Shown here piece after piece: positions 6,359-14,501 of a DNA stretch of 64,000 nt (position 1 is its first letter; the number at the start of each line of letters is the position of its first letter). A program made the translations under genes and the position numbers. The notes below the pieces were generated by a model, which saw only the letters and a program-made list of their open reading frames with translations, did not search any database and had not been told where the DNA came from. The DNA is from Solwaraspora sp. WMMD792 (lineage in GTDB: Bacteria > Actinomycetota > Actinomycetes > Mycobacteriales > Micromonosporaceae). The DNA lies in the NCBI RefSeq assembly GCF_029626105.1, contig NZ_JARUBH010000009.1:1-64000 (forward strand), given 5' to 3'.

Positions 6359-6654
6359 CGCTCCTCGTCGGTCGCGTCGACGGCCGCGCGGACAAGGCAG
6401 TCCTTCGCCTCGACCGCCCGGCGAATCGCGGTGGTCAGCTCCGGACCGTCCGGGAGGTCCGCGACGAGGTCGAGCACCGCGCTGCCGATGCGGGCAGATA
6501 CGGCGGCCAGCGGTGGCGGCAGGTGCGACCAGGCAAGGTGCCGGGCGATCTGGACGGTCGACCGGTGTCGGCCGGTCAGCGCGGCCTCGATGCCGGCGCG
6601 GGTGCCGGCCGCCGCCTGCAGCGGATCGGCTGGATCGGTCGGGGTCTGTGGCAC
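6355..6654 (-). CDS. Small helical phage protein, possible Tad1/Acb2-type
   Basis: The 99-aa product is helical throughout. The C-terminal part, 'ADLPDGPELTTAIRRAVEAKDC', has a spacing reminiscent of the C-terminal helical hairpin of phage cyclic-nucleotide sponges (Tad1/Acb2; pattern P-x-G-x-E followed ~10 residues later by E-A-K/M). Many actinophages carry a similar protein near the lysis genes. The resemblance is weak and from memory, so the function is only a hypothesis; a structural or lysis accessory role is equally possible. Confidence 0.35.
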   Translation of the reverse strand: MPQTPTDPADPLQAAAGTRAGIEAALTGRHRSTVQIARHLAWSHLPPPLAAVSARIGSAVLDLVADLPDGPELTTAIRRAVEAKDCLVRAAVDATDEER

Positions 6655-6679
6655 GAGGGTCTCCTATCTTTCACCGGCT

Positions 6680-7174
6680 CTATGCCGGCGATGGGCGGGC
6701 AAGGTGCAACTGTGCGGTCAGGTCCTCGACCTGGCCGCGCAGCTGCAGGATCGTGGCGTCGCGGGCGGCCAGGACCTCACGAAGCCGGTCCCGGTCGCCT
6801 TGGGTCCGGCGTAGCTCGTCGGCCAGGCCCGCCTCAGCGGTCGCCAGTTGCGCCAGCCGTGACTCCAGGTCGGTCACCCGCTGGCGAAGCCTCTCCTCTT
6901 CAGCACTGGTGAGCCGCAACGCCTCACGCAGGTCGGTGATCTGGCTCCGGGCCCGGTCCAGCGCGTCTCGCAGGTCACTTGTCAGCTGCTGGTAGACGTC
7001 CTGGCTGATCCGGGTCGTCTCGGCCTGCAGGTGCTTCGCCTGGGCGGCGGCGTGCTGGGCCTGGGCCTGGCGGAGCCGGCGGCCGACCATTGCGCCGGCG
7101 GCCGGCCCGCCGACCGCGGCGCCGAGCACCGCCGCGCCGGCGCCGACCAGCGCGGTGAGTAGGCCTGGGTCCAT
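6680..7174 (-). CDS. Membrane-anchored coiled-coil protein of the lysis block
   Basis: The 164-aa product has a glycine/alanine-rich N-terminal membrane segment (MDPGLLTALVGAGAAVLGAA, to ~residue 30). A long charged coiled coil follows (residues ~35-155) with heptad-like repeats such as QITDLREALRLTSAEEERL and VTDLESRLAQLATAEAGL. It lies directly between the amidase and the holin-like gene and overlaps the amidase stop. A second holin, a spanin-like or a lysis-timing protein is plausible; none is certain. Confidence 0.55.
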   Translation of the reverse strand: MDPGLLTALVGAGAAVLGAAVGGPAAGAMVGRRLRQAQAQHAAAQAKHLQAETTRISQDVYQQLTSDLRDALDRARSQITDLREALRLTSAEEERLRQRVTDLESRLAQLATAEAGLADELRRTQGDRDRLREVLAARDATILQLRGQVEDLTAQLHLARPSPA

Positions 7175-8034
7175 CAGTTGGTGGCGAGCAGCGCCCGGCC
7201 GAGCGCGGCGGCGCGCTCCTCGCCGAGGACCGCGACCAGGGCGGTCGCCGCTTCCTCCGGTGGCCGGGCGGCGAGCCCGGTCAGCACCCCGGCGATGATG
7301 GCGTCCTCGTCGACCCAGTCCCGGCCGAGCGCCTCCCGCACCTCCACCCGCAGGGTTGCGACGTCACGAACCGCTCTCGCGGCATCAGCGGCGGCACCAC
7401 GGGCCGCCGTGTGCAGCGCCGGCCCATCCTTGGGGTAAATCCAGCCGTTGACCGCGATAGCGATCCTGCGGAGGTCTTCCTCACTGATCACGTCATCTCC
7501 TTCGACGATTTGCTTCGCCCTGGCCACGATCGCCGGCTTCTGGGCAACGATCGCCGGCCCCGGGCATTGGCTGTGTCCCCAGTCGTATCCGTTCTCGGCG
7601 CCCATGCTGTGGTGGCCGAGACCGCGGCCGTCAGGGGACGACGCGATCTGCAGCCGCACACCGTGCTCGGTGTGGGCACGGGCCAACAGCTGGGCGTTCG
7701 ACTCCAGTTGCGGCGGGGTCAGCGGGTCCGGCAGGAAGCCTTCGTTCTCGATGCTGAGCCAGGTGCGGTTGCCGGCCCGCTGGGTCCATGCCCGGATGTC
7801 GGTGTCGACCATCTGTGCGATCCGGCCGTCCTTGGCCACGATGAAGTGCGACGACACCCGCGACGCCGGGTTGCGCTGCCAGGTGATGGTGCCGTCGAAG
7901 TATCCGGCGGCGATGTGCACCACGACGCCGTGATGCGCGTCCAGGCGGTCCGCCGGCTCGTCGGGTTTGCCGGTGCCGTTGCCGCTGTTCACGGTAGGGC
8001 CACGCCAGGTGGCGAGGTCTGTCCATCTGGCCAA
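7174..8034 (-). CDS. Endolysin: N-acetylmuramoyl-L-alanine amidase
   Basis: The 286-aa product has an N-terminal Amidase_2 (PGRP-like) domain that cuts the lactyl-amide bond of peptidoglycan. Zinc-site residues are visible in 'HHGVVVHIAAG' and in the later 'GHHSMG...HSQCPGP'; the fold strand 'WLSIENEG' lies between. The C-terminal ~90 residues are alanine-rich and helical, probably a wall-binding or multimerisation part. The start is taken as TTG 8034, one nt after the preceding small gene; no ATG or GTG fits the start of the domain, and the longer open frame overlaps other genes. Confidence 0.85.
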   Translation of the reverse strand: MARWTDLATWRGPTVNSGNGTGKPDEPADRLDAHHGVVVHIAAGYFDGTITWQRNPASRVSSHFIVAKDGRIAQMVDTDIRAWTQRAGNRTWLSIENEGFLPDPLTPPQLESNAQLLARAHTEHGVRLQIASSPDGRGLGHHSMGAENGYDWGHSQCPGPAIVAQKPAIVARAKQIVEGDDVISEEDLRRIAIAVNGWIYPKDGPALHTAARGAAADAARAVRDVATLRVEVREALGRDWVDEDAIIAGVLTGLAARPPEEAATALVAVLGEERAAALGRALLATN

Positions 8035-8035
8035 T

Positions 8036-8140
8036 TCAGGACACCTCCGGGAAGTCGTCGTCCCAGCCTGCTGCGTAGGCGAGCAGCCCGCCGACCAGGC
8101 CGACCAGCGCGGCGGCGGCGAGCACGATGAGCAGAGCCAT
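8036..8140 (-). CDS. 34-aa single-pass membrane protein
   Basis: This very short gene encodes MALLIVLAAAALVGLVGGLL and a short acidic tail, GWDDDFPEVS. One membrane helix with a periplasm- or cytoplasm-facing acidic end is evident. A GAGAGG ribosome site precedes ATG 8140, and the stop abuts the amidase start. Small membrane proteins of this sort sit beside phage endolysins and may be an extra holin or antiholin. Confidence 0.65.
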   Translation of the reverse strand: MALLIVLAAAALVGLVGGLLAYAAGWDDDFPEVS

Positions 8141-8151
8141 GTCATTCCTCT

Positions 8152-8640
8152 CTACAGTGGCCGGCGGTAGTGGACATACAGCGCCGATGCCGCCTGGTTG
8201 GTGCCGGATTGCACGTCGAGCGGGGTGGCCGTGGCCTGCCGGACACGGACCTCCACGTAGTCGCCGGTCTCCATGCGCAGCAGCGGCGCGTGCGCCACCG
8301 ACAGTGCCGTGTCCGACGTCGCCGGCCAGATGACTTCCCGCGAGCCGAGGACCGACACGCCGTTGAGCCACAGCCAGGCCAGGCGTCGGTCGGCGACGTA
8401 CGGCTCCCACATGATGTGGCCGGAGACCTCGTACCAGCCGTCGACCTGGCACGTGTATCGGGTCGGCTCGCCGGAGTCCCAGCCGCCGTGCGTGTCCAGC
8501 TCCGCCACGTCCCATTCGACGCTCGTATCAGTGGACGCCAGGATCTCCTGCGCGGACGACATCCGCAGGACGGCGGCCGGCGGGTCGACCAGGGTCGCCA
8601 GGTCGTCGCCGGTGACGATCTGGCCGTCGGCGATGGTCAT
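8152..8640 (-). CDS. Phage tail-tip jelly-roll protein (C1q-like)
   Basis: The 162-aa product starts at ATG 8640, overlapping the upstream tail gene by 4 nt. After an N-terminal linker, the region from ~45 on has beta-sandwich character with patterns such as 'YTCQVDGWYEVSGHIMWEPY', 'RLAWLWLNGVSVLGSREV' and 'GDYVEVRVRQATATPLDV'. These match the C1q/TNF-like jelly rolls found in minor tail proteins of actinophages. Probably a trimeric host-binding appendage. Confidence 0.65.
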   Translation of the reverse strand: MTIADGQIVTGDDLATLVDPPAAVLRMSSAQEILASTDTSVEWDVAELDTHGGWDSGEPTRYTCQVDGWYEVSGHIMWEPYVADRRLAWLWLNGVSVLGSREVIWPATSDTALSVAHAPLLRMETGDYVEVRVRQATATPLDVQSGTNQAASALYVHYRRPL

Positions 8641-11294
8641 CGGGCGAGCCTCCACGGCGCTACGGGCCGGACCGGTGATCCGGCCAGGATGGTCTTGACC
8701 ACGCCGTTGACCGGGGTGGCCGCGATGGTGAACGTCTGCCGGCCCGGCTCGAACAGTTCGGCGTCGTCGATGTAGGTCAGCACCCCCGACGTCGGGGTGC
8801 CGGTCAACCGGACCCGACCGGAGACCCGCGCCGCCGACGCCGGCGGGGACGAGGTCGCGGTGAGCTGGGTCCACGTGTCGGCGATGACGCCGGCCGTCAC
8901 CGTGGTGGTGCCCAGCAGACCGCCGCCGTCGTCATACCACAGGATCTGCATGTCGATGACACGCGTCGACGCGCACCGCACCCACGCCGACCAGGTCCAC
9001 GCGTACGCGCCGTCCAGGGCGTGCACCGGGATGACATCGGTGGCGGCGATCGCCTCGGCGCTGACCCCGTCGGGAGTCAGCAGCAGCGACGCCGACCCGG
9101 TGTGCGCCTGCGCGGTCGACCGGCCGACGGTGCCGCCGGTGCCGGACCAGCCCGACGCGTCAACCTCGAACGTTCCGTTGGGGTTGACGGGACCGGCCTG
9201 GGCGCAGCTGGTGGCGGTCAACCGCACCCCGGACACCAGCACCTCCATCGGGTAGTCCGGCGGCCGGACGGTCCACAGCGATCGGTTCCCGGCGGCTCTC
9301 GCCACCGGCAGCGCCGTGTCGACCCCGGCGTCGACGTCGGCGGTGGTCACCGATCCGCGGGTGCCCGTGCGGGTCGTTGACGCCAGCACACCGACCCGGT
9401 ACAGCGCGGCGGGGCTCGTCGACCACGTGATCCGCAGCGACGACAGGTCGAACTCCTCCGCGTAGCCCTCGACGATCTGCTCGACCGGGTCCGGCGGCAG
9501 CCCGAACGCGTCCAGGCCCTGCAGCTGGACCAGGTCACCGACGTCGACGGCGGCGGCCGCGTCGCGGGCGGTGTCGTCCCACGCCAGCGACGTCAGATCC
9601 ACCGGGATCTGCGGGAACCGGGTCTCGTCGATCGTGCCGGCCGACAGCATCCACCACGCCGCCGACTCCAGCTCGGCCGCGTCGGCGACGTTGCGGTCCA
9701 GCTCGACCGGCATCCGGCCGACCCCGTCCGGATCGTCCGTCGGATCCTGCACGTTCAGCGCACCTGTCTCCTGGACGATGCGTGTCTCGGCGCCGGCCGT
9801 GCTCCGCAGGGTGACGTCGTTGACGATCAGCTTGTCGTCGTCGACCGGCGTCAACGGGGACGCCAGCCGACCGGACCCGTGCGCCAGCACCAACGGCGTC
9901 TGGTTGTACAGGGTGGACCGCAGCCGCATCACCAGCGCCCGGGTGCCGCGCGCCTCGGTGAGGATCGCGTCGTCCGCGTCCGCGCACTCCTGCAGCAACT
10001 CCAGCACCGACAACCGCCGCTGCGGACCCATCGGCGCCGACGACGCGGCGTCACCGATCAGCGAGGAGCCGGGCACCGACTCCTCGGCGCAGAGCCGCTC
10101 GAACCGGTCCCCGGCGGTCTCGCCGGCGTGGCCGGTGGCAGCTGACACGGTGTCCGAGGTGCCCGGGACCGGTGACCAGATCGCGACGTGCCCCAGCGAC
10201 GGCATCAGGTCGTCGCCGTTCTCCCGCTCACGCGGGTTGAGCACCCACTCCGTGACCTGCCCTACCGTGCCGGCAAGCGTGTCGCTGAAGCTGGCGACGG
10301 TCGCGGCCAGCAGGCCGTCCACCCAGACTCGGATCCGGATGTTGCCGCCGTCCTGGTCACCGTCGACCCGGTAGTGGTGCGGCAGCCCGTCGGCGATCGT
10401 GAACGCGGCCCAGCCCGACCCGAAGCTGGTCAACGCCCGACCATAGAAGACGGTGAGACCCTCAGGAGCGACGTTGGCCTCGTAGCGCATCGTCTCCTCG
10501 GACGGATGATCCGTGAACGCGTCGGTCGTCTCCCACCAGATCGGCGTCCGGGAGTCGGCCTGGTCCCGGGGCTGGGTCATCACCCACTCGACACGCCACC
10601 CGGACCCGCCCGCCGGCTGAGGCACCAGGCCCCGCAGGGTGCCGCCCCGGGACAGATCCACCACCGGCGCGGACCCCGGCCCGACATCACCGGTGCCGAA
10701 CTCCGGCAGCCCGGCCGGAGGGATCGGCTCACCAGTGTTCGGCGCCTCGAACCGGGAGTAGCCGAACGGCCGCGCCGGCGGGCACCCGGGGATCGGTGAC
10801 CGGGCCAGCGGCGCCCCCGCCGGATCCTCCAACGGCCAGTAGCCGGCCGGCCCGGTCGCCGGGATCGCACGCCGCAACGCGGACTGCAGCGGCGCGGCCG
10901 ACACCGTGTGCCGCAGCCCGTACGCGGTGACCTCCACCCACCGCACCGACGCGGTCAGATCCCACTGCGCCGGCCACTCCAGCACATCGCCGACGAACCG
11001 CACCGGCGCGGTGGTCAGCTGCGGCACGGTGACCCGGATCGGCACCCGCCGACCGATCACCCCGAACAGATCCGAGCGCGGATTGCGCCGCGAATAGCGG
11101 CCCACCACGCCCGCCGCGACCCGCGACGCACCGTTGTTGATCATCAAAGTGCAGGTCGCCGCATCCGGCTCGCCGCCCTCGTTCTGCGTGCCCCGGGTGA
11201 TCCGCACCTTCCGCTTGTTGAACACATCCGCCGAGATGTCATGCCACTCGCCGGCGTAGAACAGCTCAGTGACCGGCGTGAAACGGGTGCTCAC
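8637..11294 (-). CDS. Minor tail protein / tail-associated host-recognition protein
   Basis: The 885-aa product begins 'TRFTPVTELFYAGEWHDISADV' and continues with tail-hub-like beta segments (residues 1-125). A concanavalin/LamG-like module spans ~235-390 (GSGWRVEWVMTQP ... YRVDGDQDGGNIRIRVWVDG ... ATVASF). A further tail domain occupies ~400-690, and a carbohydrate-binding-like module ~720-850 (TFEVDASGWSGTGGTVG). It follows the tape measure gene (ATGA overlap), the usual place for distal tail and receptor-binding proteins. Sugar-binding modules suggest contact with cell-wall polysaccharide. Confidence 0.75.
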   Translation of the reverse strand: MSTRFTPVTELFYAGEWHDISADVFNKRKVRITRGTQNEGGEPDAATCTLMINNGASRVAAGVVGRYSRRNPRSDLFGVIGRRVPIRVTVPQLTTAPVRFVGDVLEWPAQWDLTASVRWVEVTAYGLRHTVSAAPLQSALRRAIPATGPAGYWPLEDPAGAPLARSPIPGCPPARPFGYSRFEAPNTGEPIPPAGLPEFGTGDVGPGSAPVVDLSRGGTLRGLVPQPAGGSGWRVEWVMTQPRDQADSRTPIWWETTDAFTDHPSEETMRYEANVAPEGLTVFYGRALTSFGSGWAAFTIADGLPHHYRVDGDQDGGNIRIRVWVDGLLAATVASFSDTLAGTVGQVTEWVLNPRERENGDDLMPSLGHVAIWSPVPGTSDTVSAATGHAGETAGDRFERLCAEESVPGSSLIGDAASSAPMGPQRRLSVLELLQECADADDAILTEARGTRALVMRLRSTLYNQTPLVLAHGSGRLASPLTPVDDDKLIVNDVTLRSTAGAETRIVQETGALNVQDPTDDPDGVGRMPVELDRNVADAAELESAAWWMLSAGTIDETRFPQIPVDLTSLAWDDTARDAAAAVDVGDLVQLQGLDAFGLPPDPVEQIVEGYAEEFDLSSLRITWSTSPAALYRVGVLASTTRTGTRGSVTTADVDAGVDTALPVARAAGNRSLWTVRPPDYPMEVLVSGVRLTATSCAQAGPVNPNGTFEVDASGWSGTGGTVGRSTAQAHTGSASLLLTPDGVSAEAIAATDVIPVHALDGAYAWTWSAWVRCASTRVIDMQILWYDDGGGLLGTTTVTAGVIADTWTQLTATSSPPASAARVSGRVRLTGTPTSGVLTYIDDAELFEPGRQTFTIAATPVNGVVKTILAGSPVRPVAPWRLAR

Positions 11295-13348
11295 CGGGCA
11301 CCCCGCTGCCCGAACGCCAACTGCACGTTCCCGCGACCCTTGACCCGCACCAGCTCCCGGATGATCTCCAACAACAGGGCCATCAGTCGGCTGCCGTCGC
11401 CCTCGAACAGGACCGTCGTGTCCCCGCCGCCACCGTCCAGGTCGCGGGCACCGCGCGGCAACGGCACCACCGCCTCGTCGTACCGGCCCTCACCGATCAC
11501 CGCCAGCCGGCCACCCGGCGTCGCCGGCACGATCCCACCATCGGCCAGGTACGGGATGTTCGGCGTCGACAGGGTCACCGACGGGATGTCCAGGCCGAGG
11601 ACCGACCCACCACCCAACGTCAGCGAGAAGTTGTTCCACCGGGCGATCAGCCAGTTCAGGGCAGTGCGGAACGCCGTCTTCAGCCCGTCGAACATGCCCC
11701 GCGCGCCGCGCGACAATTTGCCGGGGAGTCCTTTGAAGAATGCAACGAACCGGTCGATCCTCGACTGGATCTCGTTCCACATCGCGACCGCGATCCGGCC
11801 GACACCCTTCCAAAAGCCGGAGAAGATGCCCCACCACGTCTTAAACAAGGCGATAAAGAACTTCCCGATCGTGATCCAAACGGTGGAGAAGACCGTCCAC
11901 CACAGCTTGGCGAGGGTGATCACGGTATCGAACAGCCACGTCCAGCCCGTGACGATCCAGTCGACCGCCCACTTCACGACCGCCACGATCGCCGTCCAGA
12001 TGACCGACCACAGGTCCTGGAACCACGTCGTCTGCGTCGCGATCCACACGATCACTGCGACCAACAGAGCGACACCGGCGATGATCAGCAGGACGGGGCC
12101 GAGGGTCGTCGCCATCACGATGCCCCACGCGGTCTGCACCGCCGTCCAAATCTTGACCGCGATAACAACGAGCGCGATCGCCGTAGCGAGAATGCCGAGG
12201 CCGGTCGCCAACGGCACCACCCAGTCCGAGTTTTTCTGCAGCCAGCCGAAGGTGGCTTCGATGTACGGCACGGCATCGGCCAGCGTGGTGACCAGGGCCA
12301 GTTCGGCCTTCCGGCGGAAGTTGTCGAGTCGCTGGCTGGCCGAGCCCTCCAGCGCGGCACCGGCCGAGTCGCTCGCCCCGGCCACGGTCTCCAGGCCGTC
12401 ACCCACCGACGCCATCGACTGCAGAAACTGCGGGATGTCCGACTTGTTGAGGTCCTCCAACGGCGCGCCGAACAGCGCGATCGCCTGCTCTGCCTGGCTG
12501 GTCGGGTCCTTGATGGACGCCAGTCCGCCGACGATCTTCTGAAACGCGGCCTGGGCGCGGTCACCACCGGCCAACAGGTCGTTCGACATCTTGTGCGCGT
12601 CGAGCCCGATCGACTCGTACGCGGTCTTCGTCGAGTCGGACATCTCGGTGGCCAGGAGCGTCATCTCTTTGATGGCGTCGCCGGTCTTGTCCAGACCCCA
12701 CTTGCCCTTGGTCGCGGCGTCGGTCAGCAGCGCGAACGTCTGCTCACCGCTGAACCCGACCGCACGGAAGAACTGGCTGTACTCGTCGGCGACCTCCAAC
12801 ACGTCCGGCACCAGTGCCTCCGGTACGCGCCGGCTCGCCGCGGTGATGAGGTCCAGGGCGTGCGTCGCGTCCCGCGCCAGCCCGGACCCGATCAACGTGG
12901 AGGCGTACTGCGCGGCCGCTGCGACGTCGACGCCCCACGCCGTCGCGTACGCCTGGGTCCGTACGGTCAGGTCCTCCAGCTTCGCGGCGTCCCCGTCCGG
13001 CACCAGTCCGGACGACAGCACGGCCCTGGTCGCGGCCATCGCGTCGGCAGCGCTGGCCGCGAAGCCTCTCCCGTAGACCTCGCCGGCGACATCACCCACC
13101 TTCGCCGCGAGCACCGGATCACCCAGCCGGGCCTCCAGCTGTGCGCGGGCCCGGTCCAGGTCCATCGCGCCGGCGATGCCGACGGCGAGGGTGGCGCCGA
13201 TCGCGACCGCGCCGATCGCAGCGGACTTCTTGACCGCCTGCCACGTCCGGTTGAACGTCGACCGGATCGCTTTGGTGCCTTTCTCAACGCCGCCGGCGTC
13301 GACGCCGATCTTGACCATGAGGTCCGCCAGAGTCGCCACCCGGGTCAC
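11291..13348 (-). CDS. Tail tape measure protein
   Basis: The 685-aa product sets tail length. The N-terminal region is helical: 'KIGVDAGGVEKGTKAIRSTF' and a TP901-type pattern around 'AMAATRAVLSSGLVPDGDAAKLEDLTVRT'. Hydrophobic segments lie near residues 45-62 and ~376-435, and a glycine-rich C-terminus has 'YLADGGIVPATPGGRLAVIGEG', typical of tape measures. It is the longest gene but one in the tail block and follows the chaperone pair, as in siphophages. The start overlaps the second chaperone frame by 65 nt; an internal ATG at 13318 is possible. Confidence 0.9.
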   Translation of the reverse strand: MTRVATLADLMVKIGVDAGGVEKGTKAIRSTFNRTWQAVKKSAAIGAVAIGATLAVGIAGAMDLDRARAQLEARLGDPVLAAKVGDVAGEVYGRGFAASAADAMAATRAVLSSGLVPDGDAAKLEDLTVRTQAYATAWGVDVAAAAQYASTLIGSGLARDATHALDLITAASRRVPEALVPDVLEVADEYSQFFRAVGFSGEQTFALLTDAATKGKWGLDKTGDAIKEMTLLATEMSDSTKTAYESIGLDAHKMSNDLLAGGDRAQAAFQKIVGGLASIKDPTSQAEQAIALFGAPLEDLNKSDIPQFLQSMASVGDGLETVAGASDSAGAALEGSASQRLDNFRRKAELALVTTLADAVPYIEATFGWLQKNSDWVVPLATGLGILATAIALVVIAVKIWTAVQTAWGIVMATTLGPVLLIIAGVALLVAVIVWIATQTTWFQDLWSVIWTAIVAVVKWAVDWIVTGWTWLFDTVITLAKLWWTVFSTVWITIGKFFIALFKTWWGIFSGFWKGVGRIAVAMWNEIQSRIDRFVAFFKGLPGKLSRGARGMFDGLKTAFRTALNWLIARWNNFSLTLGGGSVLGLDIPSVTLSTPNIPYLADGGIVPATPGGRLAVIGEGRYDEAVVPLPRGARDLDGGGGDTTVLFEGDGSRLMALLLEIIRELVRVKGRGNVQLAFGQRGAR

Positions 13349-13673
13349 CTCCTCGACGTGTACGGCCGCCCATCTGGGCGTTGAGTTGTTTGATCAGCCG
13401 CAGGTGGTCGTGCTCGTCCTGCGGGCCGGCGGCCGCCTCCGGGCGGTCCCATTCCGGAATGAAGTCCTCCGGCCGGTACCGCTTCCCGCGTTTGCCCCGG
13501 TTCGAGTTCGCGATGGTCGACGCCACGATGGCGGCCTGGATGTCGCCGCGGGCCGGGCCGAGCGGCCCGGTCACCCGCTCGTACGCCATCCACCCGGCGA
13601 CCTCGCGCGAGTCCATCGCCGCGAGCATCACCCCGACCGGCATGCCCAGGGCGAGCGCTAGTCGGTAGCGGAA
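13284..13673 (-). CDS. Tail assembly chaperone, second frame (likely -1 frameshift product)
   Basis: This frame reads FRYRLALALGMPVGVMLAAM, then DSREVAGWMAYERVTGPLG and ARGDIQAAIVASTIAN, matching the second (GT-type) tail chaperone of siphophages. It is in the -1 frame relative to the first chaperone and no good start codon precedes the conserved RLALALG strand, so expression by ribosomal frameshift is likely. No canonical X-XXY-YYZ slippery heptamer was found near the overlap. An ATG at the later MPVGVM is an alternative start. Boundaries on the upstream side are approximate. Confidence 0.65.
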   Translation of the reverse strand, partial: FRYRLALALGMPVGVMLAAMDSREVAGWMAYERVTGPLGPARGDIQAAIVASTIANSNRGKRGKRYRPEDFIPEWDRPEAAAGPQDEHDHLRLIKQLNAQMGGRTRRGGDPGGDSGGPHGQDRRRRRRR

Positions 13674-14053
13674 CTGTCGCTCTGGGCGCTGTCGAAATCC
13701 GCCGTGAGCTCGTCGACGTCGTCGTCGGACAGGCCCGCGATCCGCTGGCATGCGTCGTAGATCCGGTCCAACGGCTTCGCGTTCTTCCGCGACAAGGCGG
13801 CGATGTCGTCCTCGGTGAACATCTTCCGCCCGGTGCCGTCGACCGCACACAACACGATCAGCTTCGCGCGGGCGTTGCGCATGTTGACCTTGCGGTCCCG
13901 GCCCCGCTGCTGCAGCAGCGACTGCTCGAAGCTGTCCCGCTCGGCACCACTGATGCTGCGGATGCGGACGGTGCCGCCCCACTCCGGCACGGGCACCTCG
14001 TCGAAGGTGCGGTCGGACGCGCCGAGGATCTGGTCACGGCTCAGGAAAGTCAT
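13658..14053 (-). CDS. Tail assembly chaperone, first frame
   Basis: The 131-aa product starts MTFLSRDQILGASDRTFDEV and includes 'VPEWGGTVRIRSISGAERDSF', a pattern common in tail assembly chaperones (gpG-like) of actinophages and Gram-positive phages. It lies between the major tail protein and the tape measure, its standard position. The acidic C-terminus (ADFDSAQSDSSATD) overlaps the second frame. Confidence 0.8.
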   Translation of the reverse strand: MTFLSRDQILGASDRTFDEVPVPEWGGTVRIRSISGAERDSFEQSLLQQRGRDRKVNMRNARAKLIVLCAVDGTGRKMFTEDDIAALSRKNAKPLDRIYDACQRIAGLSDDDVDELTADFDSAQSDSSATD

Positions 14054-14059
14054 CGGTCG

Positions 14060-14497
14060 TCAGCTCCCGGTCGGGGTGAGGGTCGGCTTGCCGCTGATCT
14101 TGACGGTCAGACTGCGGCCCATCTTGTCGTCGTACGGGAACTCGTCGCCCAGCTCGGTGAGGATGCCGGCGAGGTCCCACGTGTGTTCGTCTGCCGTGTC
14201 CGGCAGGATCACGATCTGGTAGTTCCGCGGCTGGTCGTCGTCGAAGTCGTCGTCCAGGTCGTGCGTCGCCTCGGTCGGGTCGTAGTTGATCTCAAGGCTG
14301 ACCTCGCCGCCGTCCTTGAGGCTGCCGACGAACTGCATCCACCCGTCCGGGCTGTCGTGGGCGGTGACGTCGATCGTCTCCCGCGTCCGCGCCGGCCCGG
14401 AAATGCTGGTCACGTTGGCGATGGCGGTGAACGCCTCGGTCGGCGTGGCACCGTCCCCGCGCTTGAACTGGGTGCCGAACGCGTCAAGTCCAGACAC
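14060..14497 (-). CDS. Major tail (tube) protein
   Basis: The 145-aa product contains 'DAFGTQFKRGDG', 'ANVTSISGPARTRETIDVTAHDSPDGW' and 'SLTVKISGKPTL', typical of phage tail tube proteins that polymerise around the tape measure. Position between the tail terminator and the chaperones supports this. ATG 14497 with the gene upstream ending 5 nt before. Length is at the short end of the family. Confidence 0.85.
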   Translation of the reverse strand: MSGLDAFGTQFKRGDGATPTEAFTAIANVTSISGPARTRETIDVTAHDSPDGWMQFVGSLKDGGEVSLEINYDPTEATHDLDDDFDDDQPRNYQIVILPDTADEHTWDLAGILTELGDEFPYDDKMGRSLTVKISGKPTLTPTGS

Positions 14498-14501
14498 GCT
14501 G

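Noticed and set aside
10908-12542. Plus-strand frame opposite tape measure and tail genes
   Set aside because: Low-complexity Ser/Thr/Arg translation without motifs; the opposite strand encodes recognised tail proteins.
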